The notes beneath the pieces were generated by a model, which was not told where the DNA came from, made no database searches, and worked only from the letters and a program-made list of their open reading frames with translations. A stretch of 12,018 nucleotides of DNA from Pseudomonadota bacterium (GTDB lineage Bacteria; Pseudomonadota; Gammaproteobacteria; Steroidobacterales; Steroidobacteraceae), in the NCBI GenBank assembly GCA_021838065.1, contig JAKCEJ010000052.1, positions 1 to 12,018 on the forward strand, given 5' to 3'. Made by a program: the position numbers and the translations under genes. Positions 6,364 through 12,018 of the stretch are shown here, piece after piece (position 1 is the first letter of the stretch; each line of letters begins with the position of its first letter).

Positions 6364-8467
6364 GTTCCAGGTCCACCAGGCCTTCGATGGGGTTGACCCC
6401 GGTCACGAGCACGCGCACGTGCGCGCCGGTGCCGAACCGCCGGCCGCTGCGCCGGCCGCGCCAGGCGTGGCCGTGATCCTCCAGCACGTACTCGTCGTCG
6501 CGCAGGTTCTCGATGTGCAGCAGCCCGTCGACCGCCACATCGAGGATCTGCACGAAGCAGCCGAACTCGACCACGGTGGTGATCAGGCCGCGGAACACCT
6601 GCCCGATGCGCTCGCGCAGGTAGGTGCATTTGAGGAAAGTCGCGACATAGCGGTCGGCCTCGTCGGCACGCTTCTCGAGCCTGGAGGTGCTCTCGCCGAG
6701 TGGGGCGAGCTCGGCCGGCGCATAGCGCACCGCGGCCTCTGCATGAGTGCCGAGCTGCGCCTTCAGCGTGCGGTGCACGACCAGGTCGGGGTATCGGCGG
6801 ATGGGCGAGGTGAAGTGCGCGTAGTGCGTGAGCGCGAGGCCGAAGTGCCCGATGTTGACCGGCTGGTAGATCGCCTGCGGCATGGCGCGCACGATGAGCG
6901 ACTCGATGAACGGCCGCTCCGGGGCGTGCCCCAGGCGGCGCGCGATGGCCTGCAGATCGCGGGTGGCGATCCGCTCGGGCAGCCGGGCCTCGATCCGCAG
7001 GGCCGCGAGCGTCGAGATCAGCCGCTCGAGCTTCTCCGCCTCCGGCTCCCCGTGCACGCGATAGAGCGTCGGCGTGCGGGACTTCTCGAGCGCCTGCGCG
7101 ACGGCCACGTTCGCCAGGATCATGCATTCCTCGATCAGGCGGTGCGCGTCGTTGCGCGTGTGCAGCTCGATCTCGCGCACGCGCTCGGCCGGATCGATGA
7201 CCAGGCGCGCCTCCGGCGCATCGAAATCAAGCGCGCCGCGGCGGGCGCGGGCCTTGTGCAGCGCGCGGAAGACCTCGACCAGCACGTGCAGCGGCTCGAC
7301 CAGCGCGCCGAGAGCTTCGCGCGCCGCAGGGCGGCCCTCGAACAGCGCCTCGTACGCCTGGGTGTAGGTCAGGCGCGCCGCCGAGCGCATGACCGCCGGG
7401 TAGAACCGCGCGCTCTTGAGGAGCCCGCCCGTACTCACGAGCATGTCGGCCGCAAAGCACAGCCGATCGACGCGCGGGGCAAGCGAGCACAGATGGTCCG
7501 ACAAGGCGGTCGGCAGCATCGGGATGACGCGCGTCGGAAAATACACCGAGGTGCCGCGCTCGAGCGCCTGCGCATCGAGCGCCGTGCCCGGGCGGACATA
7601 GTGACTGACGTCCGCGATGGCAACGATGAGCCGGAAGCCCTCCGGATGGTGCTCGGCATACACCGCGTCATCGAAGTCCCGCGCATCCTCTCCGTCGATG
7701 GTGACCAGCGGCAGATTGCGCAGGTCCTCGCGCCGCGCCGCCTCGGCCGCATCGACCCGATCCCCCCAGGCCTGCGCTTCACGCAGCGCCTCGGACGGAA
7801 ACTCGTGCGGCAGACTGAAGCGCGCGAGCGCGCTCTCCGTGGCCAGCTCCACCGGGCGGTCCGGATCGAGCCGCCGCTCGATGCGCGCGTGCGGCGGCTG
7901 CCCGCCGGAGCCGCGCCGCGTGATGCGCGCGATCACCCAGTCCCCGTGCCGCGCCCCGCCGAGCGCCTCGTGCGCCACCGAACAGCGCAACTGCAGCCGG
8001 CGGTCCGCGGCGGTCACCCAGGCGCTGCGCCCCAAGACTTCCAGGGTGCCGAGAAACGCATGGACGGCATGCTCGAGCACCTGCTCGACCATCCCGAGCC
8101 AGCGGTCGGAGGCATCACGCTGCAGGCGCACGCTCAGGCGGTCGCCGTGCATCACGCCGCGCATCTGCGGCGGCGGGAGAAAGATGCTTTCCTTCATTCC
8201 CTCGACGCGCAGAAAACCGTACCCGGCCCGGTGGGCGCTCACCTGCCCCTCGACGAGCTCTCCGGAGCGCGCCGCGCCGCCGGGCGGCGCGCCTGCGGAT
8301 CCCTTCTTGGCTCGCCGCGCGCCCTGCGTGCCTGCATCGCCGTGACGGCTGCGGCCGTGCCGCTCGGGAGCAGCCGCAGCGGTGTCCTGCTTGCGTGCGG
8401 CACCGGCGGCTGCACCGCGGTCGCGGCGGCCGTACTTGGTGCGCCTTCCTTTTCCTTTATCGGTCAA
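6347..8467 (-). CDS. rnr: RNase R, 3'-5' exoribonuclease (RNB family)
   Basis: RNase R degrades structured RNA, including rRNA fragments and mRNA, from the 3' end. The 706-residue protein has cold-shock-like domains from about 70 to 200 (VSAHRAGYGFLRVEG at 76-90), the RNB catalytic domain from about 245, with the acidic cluster TIDGEDARDFDDAVY at 256-270 holding metal-binding Asp residues, and an S1 domain from about 617 to the end. E. coli RNase R is about 100 residues longer. Here the N-terminal winged-helix region is replaced by a Lys/Arg/Ala/Gly-rich stretch (1-68), and there is no basic tail after S1. The TTG start is the best available and has only a weak upstream GGA; the true start could be slightly downstream in the basic stretch. 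It heads the rnr-rlmB pair. Confidence 0.94.
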   Translation of the reverse strand: MTDKGKGRRTKYGRRDRGAAAGAARKQDTAAAAPERHGRSRHGDAGTQGARRAKKGSAGAPPGGAARSGELVEGQVSAHRAGYGFLRVEGMKESIFLPPPQMRGVMHGDRLSVRLQRDASDRWLGMVEQVLEHAVHAFLGTLEVLGRSAWVTAADRRLQLRCSVAHEALGGARHGDWVIARITRRGSGGQPPHARIERRLDPDRPVELATESALARFSLPHEFPSEALREAQAWGDRVDAAEAARREDLRNLPLVTIDGEDARDFDDAVYAEHHPEGFRLIVAIADVSHYVRPGTALDAQALERGTSVYFPTRVIPMLPTALSDHLCSLAPRVDRLCFAADMLVSTGGLLKSARFYPAVMRSAARLTYTQAYEALFEGRPAAREALGALVEPLHVLVEVFRALHKARARRGALDFDAPEARLVIDPAERVREIELHTRNDAHRLIEECMILANVAVAQALEKSRTPTLYRVHGEPEAEKLERLISTLAALRIEARLPERIATRDLQAIARRLGHAPERPFIESLIVRAMPQAIYQPVNIGHFGLALTHYAHFTSPIRRYPDLVVHRTLKAQLGTHAEAAVRYAPAELAPLGESTSRLEKRADEADRYVATFLKCTYLRERIGQVFRGLITTVVEFGCFVQILDVAVDGLLHIENLRDDEYVLEDHGHAWRGRRSGRRFGTGAHVRVLVTGVNPIEGLVDLELAEEP

Positions 8468-8496
8468 TTGACAGTTTCCAGTGGGGTGCGTAGATT
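8468..8496 (+). promoter_or_regulatory. Sigma-70 promoter of the tRNA-Leu gene
   Basis: TTGACA (8468-8473) is a perfect -35 box, followed after exactly 17 bases by TAGATT (8491-8496). The bases just after the -10 box (TCGCCGCC) are GC-rich, like the discriminator of stringently controlled stable-RNA promoters. The -35 box begins on the base next to the rnr start codon on the other strand. Confidence 0.7.
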
Positions 8497-8515
8497 TCGC
8501 CGCCTCGCCTTCCCG

Positions 8516-8600
<85 letters not shown>

Positions 8601-8912
8601 ATAATTCTTTACCGTTCAATAACTTAAATCCCATTCTTGATTGACTCCCGAGGCATCCCTGGACGCCTCGACGGATGACCGCGGCCGAATCATTGCTTTT
8701 ATTCTTCATCGAACCGCGGCGACATCCTAGCAGCAGTTTATCGGGGCGGTATGGGGGAAATTCAAATCAGAGCTCCCCTCCTCAGCGGGCTTTCCCGGGA
8801 TTCGTAGGTCAGCAGGGACGAAACCTTCGGAGAGCGCGGGGCGGCTAGCGTGTAAGACGGCCGCATCCATACGCAAGGCGACGAGCTGCCACGCTCCCGC
8901 GTCACGTCCGAC
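8601..8912. other. Region after tRNA-Leu, no intact gene
   Basis: The first 40 bases are AT-rich. A hairpin with arms CGAGGC (8649-8654) and GCCTCG (8665-8670) could end the tRNA transcript, but no T run follows at once. No frame shows recognisable protein motifs. The minus-strand frame across 8464-8709 is the usual false translation of a tRNA-Leu gene. Confidence 0.6.
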
Positions 8913-9017
8913 TGAGCCTCATTCTTCGCGCTCGAGATCGATGTGCCCGAGGACTTCCTCGCCGAACGCGACGAATCGCCTCCGGACTCGCGCGAGCTGC
9001 CGGTGCTCTCGCCCTAG
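8913..9017 (+). pseudogene. Remnant of a VapB-type (AbrB/MazE-like) antitoxin gene
   Basis: Codons 8922-9014 encode 31 residues beginning FFALEIDVPEDFLAERD, then ESPPDSREL. This closely resembles the C-terminal toxin-binding end of a common VapB antitoxin group, whose usual pattern is S-W-x-x-F-F-A-L, a short linker, VPxDFLxxRD and a PP-rich end before RE/RD. Two codons before FFAL, at the position of the conserved Trp, there is TGA (8913-8915) where TGG is expected. Upstream of it the same frame has another stop (8853-8855) and no recognisable N-terminal AbrB fold, so the gene is truncated and dead. No VapC toxin frame follows. The family call rests on remembered pattern only. Confidence 0.5.
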
Positions 9018-9344
9018 GCGAGATGACGTCGGACCAGATCACCAGGCAGCAGACACGACGCGTCACCACGAGCAGTTCATAACACGGCGCAACTGCCGGC
9101 CGATTCGTCAGAATGCGAACCCGCTCTCCAATGCAATAGCATCGCAGGCCGAAACACCGAGTTCGACCCTGACCGGACACTCACCCCACCGATCGCGTGG
9201 GCCTGCGAGACGGGAGAAGCAGACATCTGAACGACCGCTGCGCGGCAATGTGCGGCAGTTGCGGTGCCGGACGATGAGAGGCGTACGGCGGGTTCAACCC
9301 GTTCGGTCAACCCGAACAAGGGTGGGATGACAGCGTGGGCAATA
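9018..9344. other. Gap between the antitoxin remnant and the toxin-antitoxin operon
   Basis: I see no supportable gene. The plus-strand frame across 8941-9330 has no start site or motif and runs over the antitoxin remnant in a different frame. An inverted repeat, GTTCGG (9301-9306) and CCGAAC (9312-9317) with a five-base loop, lies about 65 bp before the operon start and may be a terminator stem or part of its control region. Confidence 0.5.
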
Positions 9345-9364
9345 GGTGACACTTTAGTGTCACC
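9345..9364. promoter_or_regulatory. Palindromic operator candidate for antitoxin autorepression
   Basis: The arms GGTGACACT and AGTGTCACC are perfect 9-bp inverted repeats separated by TT. The site ends 17 bases before the antitoxin ATG and just before its ribosome binding site. Ribbon-helix-helix antitoxins typically bind such paired sites at their own promoters, so this is the likely operator. A TTTAGT sequence inside it could be part of the -10 box. Confidence 0.65.
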
Positions 9365-9367
9365 CGC

Positions 9368-9372
9368 AGGAG
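9368..9372 (+). promoter_or_regulatory. Ribosome binding site for the antitoxin gene
   Basis: AGGAG lies nine bases before ATG 9382. Confidence 0.55.
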
Positions 9373-9381
9373 TACGGCCCT

Positions 9382-9666
9382 ATGACCACCAACACCACCT
9401 CGGTCAAGCTACCCCCCAAGCTTAAGGCTCACGTCGCCGCGCTCGCGCGCAAGTCCGGACGCTCCGCGCATAGCTTCATTGTCGAAGCGGTCGAGCGTCA
9501 CGCCGAGCGCGAAGAGCGGCTGCGGCGTTTTGTCCAGGAGGCCCTGGCGGCTGACGCGGATATTGAACGTACGGGCGAGGTCTATCGCGCTGAGGATGTG
9601 CACACGTGGCTTGAGCGCCTCGCAAAGGGGCAGAAGACCTCGCGGCCTAAGCCGTGGCAGCGGTAG
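9382..9666 (+). CDS. Ribbon-helix-helix antitoxin, ParD/CopG-like
   Basis: The protein has 94 residues. Residues 5-42 have the shape of a ribbon-helix-helix DNA-binding domain: a short strand TTSVKLP, then helix PKLKAHVAALARKSGR, a turn, and helix SAHSFIVEAVERHAER. The C-terminal half is charged and probably wraps the toxin. Such antitoxins neutralise the partner toxin and repress their own operon; a perfect palindrome sits just upstream. The 3' end overlaps the toxin gene by 13 bp, which favours coupled translation with antitoxin made first. The frame is intact and codon use fits a GC-rich host. Confidence 0.85.
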   Translation: MTTNTTSVKLPPKLKAHVAALARKSGRSAHSFIVEAVERHAEREERLRRFVQEALAADADIERTGEVYRAEDVHTWLERLAKGQKTSRPKPWQR

Positions 9667-9947
9667 TCTACTCTTCGCGCGCTCTCGATCACCTCGAAAG
9701 AACGTTCGAGTTTCCGGCGCAGACCGGTCCGAGTGCCGCACTGAACTCAGCGACCGCCATCCAATCGGCGGTATCGACCCTTGCAGCTCATCCTCTGATC
9801 GGGCGGCGCATCGAGGGTGAGATTCGGGAACTCGTGATCTCGTTCGGCAAGAGCGGCTACCTAGCGCTGTACAGGTTCATCTCCCACCTTGATGTCGTGC
9901 GCGTACTCGCGATTCGCCATCAGCGCGAGCTGGACCACCCTGAATAG
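9654..9947 (+). CDS. RelE/ParE-family toxin
   Basis: The protein has 97 residues, normal for the family. The C-terminal half has the signature of this superfamily: GRRIEGEIRELVISFGKSGYLALYRF, then VRVLAIRHQRELDH. ParE members poison gyrase and RelE members cleave mRNA on the ribosome; the sequence alone does not settle which this is, although the RHQRE ending is common in ParE-like plasmid-stabilisation proteins. The start is GTG inside the antitoxin gene, with no good ribosome binding site of its own, so it depends on antitoxin translation. The frame has no breaks. The pair may stabilise this otherwise decaying stretch. Confidence 0.85.
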   Translation: MAAVVYSSRALDHLERTFEFPAQTGPSAALNSATAIQSAVSTLAAHPLIGRRIEGEIRELVISFGKSGYLALYRFISHLDVVRVLAIRHQRELDHPE

Positions 9948-10361
9948 ACAGCGACACGCGAAGACGGCGCGCCCTCGCCTGCCCATAAGGTCCTGCGCGA
10001 CTGTCCGCTCTGGATGGATTCGAGATGGGATGCTGAATGACGGTTGATGGCCGCACCCGGAAATCTGCTTGACGCAAAATCCAGCTAGGCGAAGACGAAA
10101 GCGAGAGTTGTACTATTTCGTCTGCACCACAACATGTAGCCGAACGGGCATATTCGACCCGATGCCGCCCCTCGTCCCTAATTGGCCCCGTTGACCAGTA
10201 ACACATCAATAGCCGGTATTCAGGTGCTGGGCCATCACGGAACTGCCGAGGGATCACTTCCGCGCCGGCGGCATCCACCGCATTGTTCGGGGTATGCTCG
10301 CCTCCGTCCCAACGCCCCTTCCCGCATACCTCTCGGGCAGTACGACACGGAGGAGAAGCGG
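9948..10361. other. Gap between the toxin gene and the ORF6N pseudogene
   Basis: I see no supportable gene on either strand. An inverted repeat, GACGAAA (10094-10100) and TTTCGTC (10116-10122) with a 15-base loop, could end the toxin transcript, but no T run follows. The minus-strand frame across 9877-10278 overlaps the toxin gene and has no motif I recognise. Confidence 0.5.
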
Positions 10362-10910
10362 TTATTTGTGTTCTCCGAGATTAGCGGTGAAACCGATGGG
10401 GCGATGCTTGGGAGCGGGCCGGGTCATCAACTCGCGGATAGCTGAGAGAATGGCCTTGATCGCTTCGTCGTGATGCTGATACTTGCGCTCGAGCTCATCG
10501 AGCTTACCGGCGAGCACGCTGTTGGAAACTAGGAGTTCACGCATGCGCACGAAGGCGCGCATGATCTGGACGTTGACCGCGATCGCGCGCTGACTCCTGA
10601 GCACCGATGAGAGCATGGCGACACCTTGTTCTGTGAAGGCGTACGGCGAATACCGCCGGCCACCGTGCCGCGCCCTTGAGGTCACAGTTCGTGACCTCAA
10701 GACGGCCCACTCCACGCCGGTGAGCTAGATCATGAAGTCTTCCGGGAAGCGCTCCCGGTTACGCTTGACAGCTTGAAGCAGCGCTTTGGTGGGCACGCCA
10801 TAGAGATCGGCGAGTTCGACGTCAAGCAGGACGCGCTGACCACGCAGCACGAAGATTGAGCGAGTAATGCATTCAACAGAAACAGAATTGGTCTGTCTGG
10901 ATTGGGTCAC
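10362..10910 (-). pseudogene. ORF6N-domain (phage-type DNA-binding) gene with one in-frame amber codon
   Basis: The whole frame encodes 182 codons before TAA, broken only by TAG at 10727-10725 (codon 62). Before it comes the start of the ORF6N domain, SIFVLRGQRVLLDVELADLYGV, ending RFPEDFMI. After it, in the same frame, come LTGVEWAVLRS, GGRRYSPYAFTEQGVAMLSS and IMRAFVRMRELL, then a likely coiled coil (LDELERKYQHHDEAIKAILSAI). Intact relatives have FQLT at the break, so the amber most likely replaces CAG (Gln). ORF6N proteins occur in phages and bacterial chromosomes; their role is poorly known. The start is taken as GTG 10910, preceded by GAGAGGA. Either a recent pseudogene, or a 61-residue fragment plus a reinitiated piece from GTG 10715. 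Confidence 0.8.
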
Positions 10911-11370
10911 GGCGGATCCTCTCGCGGTGGGTCGGAGGGCTTCACAAGTCTTGGCATCCACCGCGTTCGCTCTCCGTGCCGTCGGCCTATGCGGCAGCCA
11001 GGCGCCGAGCCCTTTCGTTGTAACACTTCGCCTGCGGGTGTTCAATGGCAAACTGTCGGAAGAGCTAGTCAATGGACGTCAGTTGACACGTCGGCTCTGT
11101 GCGTCGCAAACACGCGCCGCTATGGACGCGCCATACCCTGGCTATGTGCGCAACCGACGTCGCGCGTGTCCCCTGGATGAATCGTGCCGATGCTCCGGGC
11201 ACCCCGATAACGTCGCGTCGAGAATCTGACTCCGGCTGCTGCTCACAGCCCCACAACCGGCCAACATCGACCCGACAGCAGCGGCCGAACCGTCCCAGGC
11301 TCACTGGCAACGATCCGGGCGAATCGGTCATTCGGATGGCAGTCCTTTCAGAGCCACGAAAGGCCGCTTT
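10911..11370. other. Gap upstream of the ORF6N gene, no gene seen
   Basis: Several short frames cross this stretch on both strands, but none shows motifs, a good start site or consistent codon use. It presumably holds the ORF6N promoter. A small inverted repeat, CCTTTC (11344-11349) and GAAAGG (11358-11363), leads into the repeat cluster that follows. Confidence 0.5.
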
Positions 11371-11402
11371 TGGCCGTTATGGAGAGCTTTTCATAACGGC
11401 CA
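11371..11402. repeat. Inverted repeat 1 of a nested cluster
   Basis: TGGCCGTTATG (11371-11381) and CATAACGGCCA (11392-11402) form perfect 11-bp arms around a 10-base loop. The right arm shares six bases with the left arm of inverted repeat 2, so the two hairpins exclude each other. Confidence 0.9.
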
Positions 11403-11437
11403 TTATGCGCATAATCGTGCGCTGCGCATAATGGCCG
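11397..11437. repeat. Inverted repeat 2 of a nested cluster
   Basis: CGGCCATTATGCGCA (11397-11411) and TGCGCATAATGGCCG (11423-11437) form perfect 15-bp arms around an 11-base loop. The left side also contains a separate 14-bp palindrome, ATTATGCGCATAAT (11402-11415). The same half-site, CATAA followed by C or T and GGCC, occurs in both repeats. Confidence 0.92.
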
Positions 11438-11531
11438 CACTCGGCCGGTCGGCGGCGAGGGTCGCACGAGCGCGCATTGTCGGTCGTCTCTGCGCAGCGG
11501 GATTGCGCAGATGGGGCCGACCGGCCTGACT

Positions 11532-12018
11532 TCAGGAGCTGCCTGCCGGAGCGTGCCCACCTTTGGCGGGGGCTCGTATTCTTTCGCCCGCTCCGCTCGC
11601 CGTCGTCTTCCAGTGCATGCCGTCTGTTGACCGTTGGAACCGGACGGTCACACTGCTGGCAGATACGAAGTCGTAGACGATACGCTCGCGAACCGGCTTG
11701 CCGTTGCGAGCGCTGCGCCATGACTCGATACGCGTGGGACCGTTGATCTGCATCCGCGCGGCGAACGGCTTGCCCGCGGACCGGCCGCTGTTGAACACCT
11801 CGTAGTGCCAGAACGTATGGTCTTGGCGGTCGTAGGTATCCACCACCACCGAGTCCACATGCCGCCCGGCCCAGGTGTTCGAGAAGCTGCACAGCATGAA
11901 GGCCTGATTGGCGGACCAGCGGCAGTCCTCATGCCAGGTCCAGGCGCTCGCAGGCGCTCCGGCGCGCGGGCGAAACTGACCGTGATACACCCAGCGGCCG
12001 GCGGACACAGCAAGCTCG
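11532..12018 (-). CDS. DUF1579-like protein, 3' part (5' end outside window)
   Basis: The frame is open to the right edge, so the start lies beyond it; the in-frame GTG at 12008 is probably internal. The visible 162 residues begin near a GRWVYHG motif and include WTWHEDCRW, VVVDTYDRQDHTFWHYEVF, and a final SVTVRFQRSTDGMHWKT. Spaced aromatic residues and a closing S-x-DG-x-x-W are typical of DUF1579-type, lipocalin-like beta-barrel proteins, often exported; a signal peptide cannot be checked here. The last 15 or so residues are basic and Gly/Ala-rich. No function can be assigned, and no neighbour in the window suggests one. Confidence 0.6.
   Translation of the reverse strand, partial: ELAVSAGRWVYHGQFRPRAGAPASAWTWHEDCRWSANQAFMLCSFSNTWAGRHVDSVVVDTYDRQDHTFWHYEVFNSGRSAGKPFAARMQINGPTRIESWRSARNGKPVRERIVYDFVSASSVTVRFQRSTDGMHWKTTASGAGERIRAPAKGGHAPAGSS

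Noticed and set aside
8941..9330. A 129-codon plus-strand frame
   Set aside because: No motif or start site; it overlaps the VapB-like remnant in another frame, and the remnant frame gives the recognisable sequence.
9877..10278. A 133-codon minus-strand frame
   Set aside because: It overlaps the intact toxin gene and matches no family I know.
11065..11331. Short frames on both strands upstream of the ORF6N gene
   Set aside because: No start signals, no motifs, and several mutually overlapping frames of equal quality.
8601..12018. CRISPR array or integron attC sites
   Set aside because: No regularly spaced repeats. The inverted repeats near 11400 lack the GTTRRRY and RYYYAAC ends that attC sites have.

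Overview
The window looks like a high-GC gammaproteobacterial chromosome. The best evidence is gene order. The block tRNA-Leu(CAG) / rnr-rlmB-rpsF-rpsR-rplI-dnaB-alr resembles the arrangement I know from Pseudomonas and related groups: tRNA-Leu sits beside rnr, and there is no priB between rpsF and rpsR as there is in enterobacteria. I cannot name the genus.

Layout. (1) 1-1771, plus strand: a PP2C-type Ser/Thr phosphatase followed 25 bp later by a protein with an FHA domain and a second, degenerate FHA-like domain. This is a phospho-signalling pair with no kinase in view. (2) 1772-8467, minus strand: a tightly packed housekeeping run for RNA turnover and rRNA methylation (rnr, rlmB), ribosomal proteins S6, S18 and L9 with a candidate promoter and leader hairpin, the replicative helicase dnaB, and alanine racemase. 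The FHA gene and alr converge with no bases between their stop codons. (3) 8468-8600: a tRNA-Leu gene with a good promoter, read away from rnr. (4) 8601-12018: a sparse accessory tract. It holds the tail of a dead VapB-type antitoxin gene, an intact ParD/ParE-like toxin-antitoxin operon with a perfect palindromic operator candidate, an ORF6N-domain gene cut by one in-frame amber codon, a dense cluster of nested inverted repeats, and the 3' part of a DUF1579-like gene that runs off the right edge.

The tRNA gene marks a sharp change from gapless, expressed core genes to gap-rich, decaying sequence, as expected where foreign DNA collects beside a tRNA. I see no integrase and no copy of the tRNA 3' end.

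The most unusual signals are these. Two core genes carry short islands of AT-rich, rare-codon sequence. One, in the phosphatase, is 33% GC over 75 bp. The other, in dnaB, surrounds the Gly-Ser junction where DnaB inteins are known to insert. The nested inverted repeats at 11371-11437 are strong and unexplained. RNase R appears to have traded its usual winged-helix N-terminus and basic C-terminal tail for a basic low-complexity N-terminus. I found no convincing new multi-gene system.
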